This document shows positions 33,900-44,071 of a DNA stretch of 64,000 nucleotides, in pieces. The first letter of the stretch is position 1; the number at the start of each line of letters is the position of its first letter. Both the position numbers and the translations under genes were made by a program. Origin of the DNA: Aphrophora alni (taxonomy: Eukaryota > Arthropoda > Insecta > Hemiptera > Aphrophoridae); NCBI GenBank assembly GCA_963513935.1, contig OY740765.1, forward strand, positions 153,326,401 to 153,390,400, in the 5' to 3' direction. The notes beneath the pieces were generated by a model that saw only the letters and a list, made by a program, of their open reading frames with translations, searched no databases and was not told the origin of the DNA.

Positions 33900-35171
33900 A
33901 TGGCAGCTCCGAAAGAAACAGAAACGGAAATGCAGAAGTTCATGAGATATTTCCAGGCGAAAGAAAAAGAACGCGAAGCTAGGGAAGAGGCAGATAAAAA
34001 AGAACGCGAGGAGAGAGAAAAAGCACGCGAATCGGAGAGGAAAAAAGAGAAAAAAGAACGCGAAGCTAGGGAATTAGAAAGGGAGACTAGGGAAAACGAA
34101 GAGAAAAGGGAACGCGAAGCGAAAGAAAGAGAACGCGAAGCTAGGGAATTAGCACGCGAAGAAAGCGAACAAGCGAGTAGGGAAGAACTCTTACAAGCTG
34201 TAGGCGGTTTAGGAGAAGACGTAAAGAAAAATTTTGAAGCAATTCAAAATAGAGTCGGAAATTGCGAAGACGAAATAGTCGTTTTGAAAGGGGAAATTCA
34301 GGAAATAGGGGAAACAATTAAAGGTCAGGATGACAAAATTAAACAAAATAAAGTTAATTGTGAAACGTTAAGCAAAAATATAAAATCGTTAGAAACCAAA
34401 ATGAGACAGACAAGTATAGGGCAAAATTTAGTAGGGGCTGGGAGAAGCGTAGTGTACGTACAACCCGGTGCAGCAGGAAATAAAACTGTCGAATTTTGGG
34501 GAAGTTCTAAAGAAAGTCCAATGAAATTTCTAGCCGAAATAGAAGAGATTTTCATGGAAATCGATCCACAATTAGACGAAGGGGAGAAATTAAAAATCGT
34601 GGAACGACACATAAAAGGGCCGGTAATAGAATGGTGGAACGTAATAAAAGATAATAAAGATAGATACGGACAATTTAGGGTTAAATTTATAAAAAATTAT
34701 TGGGGATATCAAGCCCAGCAACATATCCGAAATTTAATTGAAAACGGACAATATCGTGATACAGGATATATGTCAAGAGTTAATTATTTTTGCAAAATGG
34801 TGGCTAAAGGACAATATCTTGATCCACCAATCCCAGAAAAATTTATGATTAATAGAATCATGCGACATTTTGAACAAAAGGTACAATTTGCGAGTATAGG
34901 AAGTCATAGCGAAACCGTTGAAAGCGCGATAGAATTTCTTAGAACGTTTGAAACGATGGAAGGCGAACCACGTAGGGAAAATCGAGAAGAAAGACCAGCG
35001 TATAAGGGGAACCTTGATAGGAAAATGGCAGGAGCCATGGACTCTCAAACCTATCCTAGAACACCTAACCTTAGATCCTATGGGAATAGACCGCAAACAA
35101 ACCAAAACCAAAGTAACCAAAAACCCAATCCTACACTACCTAACAATCCGAGACCCAGTCCAAAAAACTAG
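33900..35171 (+). CDS. gag: LTR element Gag
   Basis: A 423-residue intact frame starts at an ATG in a strong context after an A-run. Residues about 15-165 form a long charged coiled coil (REEREKARESERKKEKKERE-type heptads). Residues about 175-355 contain a capsid-like Retrotrans_gag core (FWGSSKESPMKFLAEIEEIF, then KGPVIEWWN and KFIKNYWG). The tail from about 360 is basic and rich in Asn/Pro/Gln, and there is no CCHC zinc knuckle. Its role by family is assembly of the virus-like particle that packages the RNA. The last codons are CCA AAA AAC TAG, so the stop is embedded in a slippery heptamer and a fraction of ribosomes could continue into the protease frame. Confidence 0.92.
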   Translation: MAAPKETETEMQKFMRYFQAKEKEREAREEADKKEREEREKARESERKKEKKEREARELERETRENEEKREREAKEREREARELAREESEQASREELLQAVGGLGEDVKKNFEAIQNRVGNCEDEIVVLKGEIQEIGETIKGQDDKIKQNKVNCETLSKNIKSLETKMRQTSIGQNLVGAGRSVVYVQPGAAGNKTVEFWGSSKESPMKFLAEIEEIFMEIDPQLDEGEKLKIVERHIKGPVIEWWNVIKDNKDRYGQFRVKFIKNYWGYQAQQHIRNLIENGQYRDTGYMSRVNYFCKMVAKGQYLDPPIPEKFMINRIMRHFEQKVQFASIGSHSETVESAIEFLRTFETMEGEPRRENREERPAYKGNLDRKMAGAMDSQTYPRTPNLRSYGNRPQTNQNQSNQKPNPTLPNNPRPSPKN

Positions 35172-35233
35172 GTTATAAGGTCCCGGAAAAAAGCAAAAGA
35201 AAACGGTTACAGGCAAAGACAGGATTCGGGGCC
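35162..35233 (+). promoter_or_regulatory. Programmed -1 frameshift signal at Gag stop
   Basis: A AAA AAC (35162-35168) sits in the Gag frame exactly as X XXY YYZ and is followed directly by the Gag stop TAG. The -1 frame is open from 35144 through the stop into the protease. Ten bases downstream, GGTCCCGGA (35179-35187) can pair with TTCGGGGCC (35225-35233). This 9-bp stem (two G-U pairs) encloses a 37-nt loop and is a rare GC-rich patch in this AT-rich element. Heptamer, spacer and stem match the known layout of retroviral frameshift signals. Confidence 0.8.
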
Positions 35234-36712
35234 GCAGATCAAAATGTAAAAAATAAAATCAAAACAGAGAAACCTTTAGAAAACTTTTCAAAAATTAAAA
35301 ATCCAACATTAAAATCAGTAGGGAAATTACAAAACATTTCATGCGATATTAGGGAAGAGTTAATGACAGAAGGCGAAAATATCAACATTCAAACAAAATT
35401 ATTAGAAAAATGTCCGGAAATAAACGTCAAAATTCATCAAACAAATATAAAAGTTTTAGTAGACACGGGAGCGCAGTGGTCGTGTATACAAGCTGAGTAT
35501 TTGGAGGAGTTAAAAAGACGGGGAAACAAAATTTTAGAATTACCAGTTTATAACGTAGAAGTAGTAACAGCCATTAAACAGAAAAAACAAAGAGTTTCAA
35601 AACAAGTATCAATACCCGTGCAATTTAACGACAGAGTAGTAGATATAAAATTTCTGGTAGTACCAAAGTTAACTAGTTTAGGTATATTAGGATGTAATAG
35701 CCTATTCGAGTTAAACGCGAAAATTAATATGGAGGAAAAATACGTAATAATAAATGTAGAAGGGGAAAACAGAAAAATAAATTTCATCGAAGAAGCTAAA
35801 AAAGTAACTTCAAAAACCAATCTATTAAATAGATTGGACATAGAACAACCGTCAGCTAAAATCTGTGTACGGAAATTGCGAAATCAAATTAGCAATATAG
35901 GAGGTCCAAATACTATAATGCGAGCGAATGGGGCGTTATATGTTACTACATTACCCAGTGTAGAAGTAAAAAACGAGGGTACCGAACGTGACCAAGCCGA
36001 ACGTGACAAAGGGGGAGAAAATACCAGAATTGACCAAACAGGACGTGTAAACAACAAACGTGACGGGAGGAAAGAAAAAACCGAAGCCGACAACATCGAA
36101 CGAGACAATACAGGAAGGAACAGGAGAAGGGAAAACTTAGAGAGGGGAAGGGAGTTTGAACTCAAAGGAAAACAGGAGATAAACCTTAGAAACCAAAACA
36201 CGGTCGAAAGGAAGATGCCAATTCAAGGAAGGAACTTTAAAATCCAAAAAGAGATTAAAAGTGGAGCAACCTATCCAAGAAGAAGCAGGAAGAAGAGCGA
36301 AGCGAGCGAGAAAAGGGAAGAACTATATCCAAAAAAGCTTCAAAGTCGTGAGTTATTCGTAAAAGGGCTAAGCAAAGTCGTCGTAAATAAAGAAGTAAGT
36401 CTTAAGCACCAAATACAAAATGGAGACCACGCAAAAATGAAGGGATCACTGGTAAACATACCTAAGTTCGAAATGAGCTTAATTCCAAAAGGGGAGTCCA
36501 GTAGTCAATCAAACCCAAACCTGAATAAGTTAGGAGCGAACGAAACAAAAAAGTTCAAAAATCGAGAGGTAACCAAAAAGGTTAAATTCAAAACAAAAGT
36601 AAAGCATAGTCAAAAAAGGAAGGGGAAAAATAAATTTAAGTTAAAAAGGAAGGGAAACGTAGTCGTAAAACTAAAAATAAAAAATAAACCAACGGTAAAG
36701 TTAAAAAACTAA
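35168..36712 (+). CDS. pro: LTR element protease (retropepsin) frame
   Basis: The frame is open from the frameshift site for 514 codons; an internal ATG at 35363 gives 449 residues. From that Met, VLVDTGAQWS at about 31-40 holds the aspartic protease DTG, and ILGCNSLF at about 108-115 is the second conserved retropepsin segment. One active site per chain implies a homodimer, as in the family, cleaving Gag during particle maturation. From about residue 200 the chain is a long Lys/Arg/Glu-rich low-complexity tail ending KLKIKNKPTVKLKN. No reverse transcriptase follows. The tail may be a fusion left by deletion of pol, or an acquired nucleic-acid-binding region replacing the missing zinc knuckle. 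The last codons, TTA AAA AAC TAA, repeat the A AAA AAC-stop arrangement. Confidence 0.85.
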   Translation, partial: LGYKVPEKSKRKRLQAKTGFGAADQNVKNKIKTEKPLENFSKIKNPTLKSVGKLQNISCDIREELMTEGENINIQTKLLEKCPEINVKIHQTNIKVLVDTGAQWSCIQAEYLEELKRRGNKILELPVYNVEVVTAIKQKKQRVSKQVSIPVQFNDRVVDIKFLVVPKLTSLGILGCNSLFELNAKINMEEKYVIINVEGENRKINFIEEAKKVTSKTNLLNRLDIEQPSAKICVRKLRNQISNIGGPNTIMRANGALYVTTLPSVEVKNEGTERDQAERDKGGENTRIDQTGRVNNKRDGRKEKTEADNIERDNTGRNRRRENLERGREFELKGKQEINLRNQNTVERKMPIQGRNFKIQKEIKSGATYPRRSRKKSEASEKREELYPKKLQSRELFVKGLSKVVVNKEVSLKHQIQNGDHAKMKGSLVNIPKFEMSLIPKGESSSQSNPNLNKLGANETKKFKNREVTKKVKFKTKVKHSQKRKGKNKFKLKRKGNVVVKLKIKNKPTVKLKN

Positions 36713-37518
36713 AAATAAAGGTTAGGATAGTAAAATAATAGTAAACATAAAGTAGAATAGGTAAAGTCGTAAATTCATAATCATAAACATCGTCCAAAAT
36801 AATATGTAATAAATCCAAAAAGAATAAAGTTCAGAATAAATCATAACGGTAGATAAAAAACCAGCTGTTTCGATAAAAGCGAGGGGGAGAATTGGGACAA
36901 GTTGCGTAGGTCAGTTAATAAATAAACAAGCATCCGGAAGACATGAAAATTGTACAGTAATTAAGGTAGAGAGGGGTTCTTTCGTTATATTGATAACGGA
37001 AATAAGAAATGTCAACATTCAAAGGAATTTCAATCTGTTACTTGGCGTAATCTAACCTAGCGCGAAATCAATTAAAAGTAAGGATGGCTTGATTTATGTA
37101 ACTTACCTTAGTGCAAAAGTGATTAAATTTGTGTCAAAATTTATAATTTTAAAAAGTTAGGATAAAGTGTAAATGTGTATAACTATGTATAATCATGCTA
37201 AATAGACTGTTTCAGATGAAAGAGAGACGAAATGAACTATCGAACATGAAAAATATATATGTATTTGTATAAAATAAGGATTGTTTTCATATGAATATGT
37301 CATGTTTATTACCATGTTTTTGAAAATTATATATGTCACCAATTAATCATTTATGTTAGAAATAGGATTGTTTTATAGATAGTAAGTTTCATGTTATATA
37401 GATAATTATGTTTTTTAAATAGAAAGGAAGTAAATATGTAAAGAGAATAGAAAAATTTAAGGAACATAAAATTTTAAAATCTAAAAAAGGGATTTTAATG
37501 TCAAAATTTTAAGTTTTT
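36713..37518 (+). other. LTR element 3' non-coding region
   Basis: This non-coding stretch lies between the protease stop and the polypurine tract. It has no frame resembling RT, RNase H, integrase or Env. A second purine tract, GCGAGGGGGAGAATTGGG, lies at about 36879-36896. Confidence 0.8.
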
Positions 37519-37530
37519 GAGAGGGGAATT
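37519..37530 (+). promoter_or_regulatory. Polypurine tract
   Basis: A purine run (GAGAGGGGAA followed by TT) lies directly before the TG of the 3' LTR, the usual plus-strand primer for reverse transcription. Confidence 0.8.
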
Positions 37531-39914
37531 TGCAACGGTTTAATTGAACCGCCTGCAAGGAGCAATTTTGGAAAATAGATAAATTCCAAAATTTCAATTA
37601 AATCAAATAATAATTGTAGGAATGACAAAAACATTTCTAAATATAAAATAACACATGTAAAGTTAAAGGGAATATGTAAGTTAGCCAAGCCAAGGTCACG
37701 CGCCTTGACAGGAAATATCTAGCGTTCCGGATTGAACAGGAATTCGTCCATATGTTTCTAATGCAAAAAACATCAAAATCCGAAAACTTAAATTAAAATG
37801 ATATAATCGTGTAGAGCTAGGAAAACCTAATAATAAATAATAAGAGAATAAACTCGTCAAATTAATAATAAAAAAGTTATAGCCATAATAAAACGTCATA
37901 AAACATAAAAAACCCTTAAAATAAAGAAATTCCAAAATCTAATAATAACAACGCATAACCATAATATAAACTAGAAATAAATAAGACTCGAAATCAAAAT
38001 TTAATAAAAGACCATAAAGTAATTAAATAATAAATAACCAAAAATGCAGAAAGTACCGTAACTTGTGAAACCCAGAAGCGAGGAAGAAGAGGAAAGCAGT
38101 TTTGGAACTTTCAGCATCAGAGGAACAACTTGCAAAAAGAAGATTTTCAAAATTTCCAAAATTGGAAAAACTAAATTTTGAAAACTTACGAAATTTTCAA
38201 ATCTCCGTAAAAGGAAAAATATATGTCGTATCGCTACAAATGAAGATGGAAAATCATCAGGGAAAGAAGGGCTTCAAAATGAAATCACCCAGAAGAAGAT
38301 CGAGCGAAGCGAACGGGATATATGAAGAAAAGAAGAATTCGCAAGTAAAAAATTATGAATTTCAGGAATCAACTTGTCTTGAACGTCGTGCGCATAGTAG
38401 GCAGTAGACGCATGGAAAGGGAAAGTTACCAACTTCAACACAAATCCACCATAAGAAATTAAACTAATTATAACAAATAATAATAGGAATAGATAATATA
38501 AAATAAGAAAAATAGACAAACAATAGAAGAATAAGCCAAGGAAAGTTCATCGTAGTGCAAATAAATAAATAAAATTAATTAAATTGTGAAATAAAACAGT
38601 AACAATAATCAGTGAAGGTTGGCCACACTGAAAGGCCTAAAATTCGACGAGTTAACTTTCTTCAAGTTAATTCGACAGTCTCGTTTAGTACCAGCTCCAG
38701 GGAAGTCTTCTAATAGCAGCTCCAGGAAAGATCACCAACTTTACTCAAGTCTGAACAGGAAATCGTCGTGAAAATATTGTCAACGCTCTGTACTTCGCCA
38801 GGTTAATAACGGTGCCTACAGAAAGGATCGGCCTTGCAGGAGACAACGTGACATCCTACAACAGCTTAGTAGAAGAGATCTTCACTACGGACTCCGGCAA
38901 ACATTCTTCTAGAACTTGTCGTCATCAACAGATTCTTCGAGAACTGGACTTCGAGATATTCTAGACAACTCTCAGAAAACATCTCCAAGATCCTCAAACA
39001 CTCTCAGAATCAGGACGAGCGGACTTGTGCACTCCACAAAACAAGGTACTGCATAAATCAAGCTTTTTTAATAAATAAAATATTTTTTAATAAACTTGAA
39101 TTACGTCCAAAATTATTAAACTCAATAAAGTTAAATAATAACATTTTAAAGACAAAGTAAAGTCAAAATAAAGCCAATTTTAAATTCATTCAAATAAAGA
39201 GATATAAAATACAATAAAATTCGAGTCCAATAATAAAGCAAAAGTAACAGATTGGAAAGGAATAAATAATAGGATTCATATTTATGTGTATTAGAATAAG
39301 AATATCAATTGTTAGTTTTAGTTATTGTTAAAATTGTTTAATATAGTAGATTTTCAGTTTGTTAAAAGAGAAAGCATTTAATATAAATTGTCAGAAAAGG
39401 CGACATTAATTGTTGTAAAAGATTCGAAAGAAATCCATTGTTTCTCAAAATAAAAATTAAATTGTAGACTCTTAAATAAATTTGGTAAATTTCATTGTTG
39501 AATATTTTAATTAAATCTAACCCATTCAAAGAAACTCATTACATTAGAAAGAAGAAAAAGTAAGTGCTCACCAAGTATAAAGTTAAAAATTCAAAACAGA
39601 GCAAATTTTGGTGTTAATGAATTAAAGAGCTCCAAAGGGCACACCCTTTGAAAAAGAGTCTGGAGTTTTAAGAAAGGTAAGCTAGTATAAGAAGTGAATA
39701 TATTAATATAGTAAAATTTCCTGTGTTAGCATAAGTTGATTAAAATAAATTATTCTTGTGTGACATAAGGAATCAAGAGCCTTATCAAAACTATTAAACT
39801 GCGAAAGAATCACTCTCTATTAGTAAGTAGATCGCGGGGTTGTAGTTGGGGTGAGGTCTTGCAGCGAGTTGCCGTCCCCGTGGAGAGTCTGTCTGTCGGG
39901 GGGGGTGCGTTGCA
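37531..39914 (+). repeat. 3' LTR (2384 bp)
   Basis: TG...CA like the 5' LTR. Changes relative to it are confined, as far as I can read, to about 39842-39890. They include A/T and A/G changes, a 2-base length difference in GCGAGT(T)GC, and two changes in GTGGA(G)AG(T)C. Confidence 0.95.
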
Positions 39915-39918
39915 ATAT

Positions 39919-41312
39919 GTAGGACAATATTTCTGTTACTTTGCAGTACAAGTTTTCCTGTCCTTCAATTCTCTTTGTTTTCATTGGTCCCCTCCTAGTC
40001 TAGGCTAAAGGGTGGGAGGGAATTGGTGATATCAATGAACTTGATATTCAGCAGTGCAGATGCTAAATTAAACACAGACATAGTGATAAGAAAAATCCAG
40101 CAAGTATGGCTTGTTTATTGTGTCTAGGAATGAATCATAAAAGTCCAAATTTTACTTCCTTCATTACTATTTTATCTCTTTTGTTAGATTCACAGAATTG
40201 AAAGAAAAAAAACTTCTCTTGAAAAACAAATGTTTTGAGAATGAACTCTTATGTTTCTTTTAACATGTTATATGCTGACAAGATTGGGGGCCCCACACCC
40301 CTTACACTTTTTAAACAATTTTTGTAATATTGTTTCTCAACTAACACCATTTCTTTATTATGTTGTTTTAATTATATAATTATATAAATTAACTTACAAA
40401 ATTTAATTAATTGTAATAAATTTAAAGACTATTATATCGATTATGAAATTTTAAAAAATTGTTTTTCTTTTGTTAATCAAACCCGAACAATTAACATACT
40501 TTTTTTATTTCCCTATTTAAAAACAACATAAGAAACCGAATAAAATATGGTAAATAAAACATGAAAAAACAATGGTGAAGACAATACGTTTCTTGGTTTA
40601 ACAATACTTAATTATTTTCTATTATGAAATAAATTAAAATAATATTACACCAATTATGAAATCAATTCCGTTTGCTTCAATCAAGGAGTCTTATCAAACA
40701 AAAGCTTATTTAGACTCATTTATACTATAAAATATAAATACATTACTTTTGACTAAGCATTCACGAGAAAGTAACATGTTTCAATAACAAGTTTATTGAA
40801 GTGAGATGTACCTGTCTGAGTCTGATTGAAAGGAAATATAACTGTAAATAAGTTCAAGAGCAAATATGCCCCCTCGTCTACCTCTTGTTTTTTCACTCTA
40901 AATAACAACACACTAAAACCAATCTTTTGAAGTGTCTCACACACATACACAGGCACCTACAGTTGAGTTAATTTGACACTGTATAATAAACTATTACATT
41001 TATTATCCTTACTTTAATCCTCACTCTACAAAAGAAAGACTGAAATGATTTAATGAGCACTAATCGTTAATAATCGTAATCGGTAAGCACCGAATCGTCT
41101 CATCCCTAATTAAATTCAAACTCTCTGCATTTTCTTTTAAATTTAATAATGAACAAATTTGTTCAGAACTTTTTTTGTAGGTGTTGAAGAAACAGATATA
41201 CTTTAAAAAAAGAAAAAAGAAACTGTAAATTAAATTGTTAACACCAAATTATCCTCACCTCTAAATAGGAACACATTTATTATGCAACTTTAAAATATCT
41301 GTAAGAACCAAT
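39919..41312. other. COG1 intron, nothing coding
   Basis: AT-rich sequence. A hAT-type terminus (TCGTCTCATCCCTAATT, about 41096-41112) is preceded by repeated AATCG words. No transposase belongs to it. Confidence 0.5.
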
Positions 41313-42853
41313 TTAAGGGGAGCAACGTGATTTTTTTTTTCAAAACATCAAATTTTTGTTTTTTGCATTTCTAAATAGTTTGGAATTTCAGCTTTAAAAT
41401 GATATATAACACTAAAAATAAGGAGTATTCCTTCATTAAGTAATAAAATAATATATCCGGGCATGCATGAACGCAAACTACTCCGGTACTAGTGGCGGAA
41501 GTTCATAGGGTAAATGCAATTTTTCATAGGTTAGAATTGAATTACGATATCAGGTATGATCATTATTTAGGAGACGGTGACTGCAAAGGATTTGAAACAG
41601 TTTCCGAGTCAAAACCGTATGGCCCAAATTTTGAAATAAAAAAAAAAAGAATGCGTAAGCCATCTCCAAAAGCGGATGGGTACACGTCTTCCAGCATATA
41701 AATTGAGAAATTCAAAAAAAGTATTATCAGATGGCAAAACAATTGGTGGCCGAGGAAGACTTACAGATGCAGCTTTACTATGGCATAGCTATAAGGAGAA
41801 ATTGTTCGTTAGGAGTACAAGCAATGTATAATGCCATCTCGGCGGAATACTTTCATTTAGGCTCAAGTGATTCAGAACCGTAACATAACTTATGCCCAAA
41901 AGATGAGAATTCCTGGTGTAAGTACCAAAAATCAGTTAGAGAAGGTGTGCCATATAAACATGCAGAACACAGTCACTTACAACCTGCTATTTTGCTCGAA
42001 ATAAAACAAAAATTCAGAGACGTATCGAACTCCACGCTGTTGAGTAAGTGTGCTCATGGTGGAACCCAGAACATTAGGGAATCCCTGAATAATGTTATTT
42101 GGAACAGGATCCCAAAGAGAGTATTTGTGAGAATAAACACCCTAAAATTGGGTGTATTTGATGCCATATCGTACTAAAATAAGGGAAACATATCAAAGTG
42201 CTTTGTGTTTAAAGTTATGGGTTTACAAGCTGGGGCAAACTGTGTAAAGGCGATGAAGGAGCTCGACATTCGGCGTATAAAGAAAGTGGATAAAGCCATC
42301 GATGAGTTGCAAAAGAAGTGCAGACAGGAAGTAAGTTTAAAAAGAAGACATATGGAAGATGAATTTGAAGAGGAAGAAGGAGTAGACAACCCATCATATG
42401 CAGCAGGACGTTACTAAGAGTAAGTAGCTTACATTTTCCACTAGAGCGTCTTTATTTAGTGATTCCCGAAAAAGCTATTTTTATACGTTTAAGTACATTT
42501 TTTCTCAGGAACCATTCAAGCTACAATAATAAAATTTGGCACACACATTTGAATGCATACTTTATACAAACATACCAGGGATTTTTTTTTAAAAGACCAA
42601 TATTTTTTTATTTATAAATTTTTTTATATATAAAAAAAATAATTCTTTGTAAGGGTTTTAAAGAAAATTCATATCTATTGTAAAAAAAAAATTTTTTTAA
42701 TTCCTCTGGTTAGAATATTATGTAAAAAGGTCCATAAACATATTTACATAGAGCTACAAGTGTGCAAAATTTCATAGCTGTATCTCTAATGGCCCATGAG
42801 AAAAATGTACCTACGTTAACATGGCCGAACATAGGGAACGTTGCTCCCCTTAA
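41313..42853 (+). mobile_element. Mutator-like DNA transposon relic
   Basis: Perfect 16-bp terminal inverted repeats TTAAGGGGAGCAACGT (41313-41328) and its complement (42838-42853) enclose 1.54 kb with a decayed transposase. The outer TTAA may be the target duplication or part of the repeat. Another GTTAAC-containing block lies just inside the right end. Confidence 0.85.
41492..42417 (+). pseudogene. Mutator-like transposase relic
   Basis: Plus-strand fragments in three frames follow one protein. YDHYLGDGDCKGFETVSESK comes first, then SDGKTIGGRGRLTDA in another frame, PYKHAEHSHLQPAIL, LSKCAHGGTQNIRESLNNVI and WNRIPK.VFVRI. The C-terminal MKELDIRRIKKVDKAIDELQ is followed by an acidic end and SYAAGRY. 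This set is the one seen in the insect 'Mutator-like transposase domain' proteins. The YDHYLGDGD and CAHGGTQN segments probably carry catalytic residues. Stops and indels at several places, and the missing N-terminus, make it inactive. Confidence 0.82.
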
Positions 42854-43039
42854 GTCATAAATTTAGGTCCCCCCCCCCCCCAGGCAAAAGTGTTTTAAGT
42901 GTTTTTAACTCACAATTATAAATTTTAAGTTAAATGTTACCCTTAATTTTTAATATTTAATCTTAATTTTTTACAGTTAATCCCAAATTTGTCTCAAGAG
43001 TAGTGATGTAACAAAACTAAAAACTTTTAATCAACTTAC

Positions 43040-43227
43040 TCTTGTAAAGCGTTATCCAAAGTTTTCTCAATTTCCTGTTCCACAACACTGATTGCAGAAT
43101 CCCAATGTACAACAACCAGCTGTTTTGCTCTTGATGTAATCAGAGGTCTATATAGTTCCGTCCATAGATTCAGAGGTTTTTTTAAGAATAGTTTTTGCGT
43201 CACAAGAGGCCATTCAACTGGTAACAC
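43040..43227 (-). CDS. COG1: COG1 exon
   Basis: This 188-nt minus-strand exon has an acceptor (tgttatag|GTG) and a donor (CAAGA|gtaagt). It begins in phase 0, matching the end of the exon at 53450-53615, and ends two bases into a Glu codon completed at 26783. It encodes about 62 residues: VLPVEWPLVTQKLFLKKPLN, then LWTELYRPLITSRAKQLV and a helical stretch. The KPL.LW..L..PL...R...L pattern is the part that most clearly suggests COG1. Confidence 0.88.
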
Positions 43228-44071
43228 CTATAACATGTTCACTTAACATCAACAAAAGTAACAGGATATAAAATAAACAGTAAAATATATTCAAACATAA
43301 AACCGGACATCATCAAGGTCGAAGTATAGGAGAAAGCTGCAATAAAACCAAAACTAAAAATTCTTTGTCTGGATTCATTTCGATATTTTCAAATTACTCG
43401 CAACCGTAATTATCTTTGACTTGCAAACTGTCACACTGGCAACGTTTTTCTGACTGTTTAATTTTAAGTTTATAAGTTAAGAACCACTGATCCCATTTAC
43501 TTTCCTATATAGGTATGATATCTGGTTTTTTTTTTTTATCCAGTAGTCCAGTTAAGTAACAATATTTATCTGAACTGGTAATACAAAAATACAGCTTTCA
43601 ATATATTTTATACATTTCAAAATTATTTTGTTCGTATATAATTTGGACATGAATTGGAATTATAAATATGTTTTGCTTCAGCATAGTAGTTCCCAAGTTA
43701 TAACCATTATTTACTTCTGAATAGTAGGAAAATCATATTTTTTGACATATTTTGTATATTTAAAAAAAGTTTTGGCAAAAACATATTTTTTGGCAGTAAC
43801 AATTGGTATACGATTTATATGCTAATTGGAACATAAACTTCTTTTAAATTGATGTAATAGTTCGCTATTTTTAACAATTTCTTGTTAAAAATTAAGAGGA
43901 AATTCATATTCTGCGTTAAATTTTTGACATTATAGCGACAATAAACAAACAATTTATCATAATTGTTGGTACATAATTGAAAAATATTTATAATTGAAAG
44001 AATCATTAAAATTGCTTTCAAATTTAAAGTTGGTTTAAATTTGAGTACAATAGGTGGAATCCAGTCTAATA
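43228..44071. other. COG1 intron, nothing recognised
   Basis: AT-rich sequence without motif or repeat boundary. Confidence 0.5.

Larger units (their letters stand above)
31350..39914 (+). mobile_element. LTR retrotransposon with Gag and protease only
   Basis: An 8.57-kb element with two nearly identical 2.38-kb LTRs, both TG...CA, flanked by the 4-bp duplication ATAT (31346-31349, 39915-39918). Between the LTRs are a primer-binding site, Gag, a retropepsin frame and a polypurine tract. Gag has a Retrotrans_gag-like core and the duplication is 4 bp, which together point to the Ty3/gypsy group. Long LTRs with a tRNA-Lys-like primer site recall the Osvaldo/Ulysses group; this link is inference. 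No reverse transcriptase, RNase H, integrase or envelope sequence is present: only 818 bp lie between the protease stop and the 3' LTR. Near-identical LTRs and intact frames indicate recent insertion, so this is a non-autonomous Gag-bearing retrotransposon. It is antisense to COG1. Confidence 0.93.
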
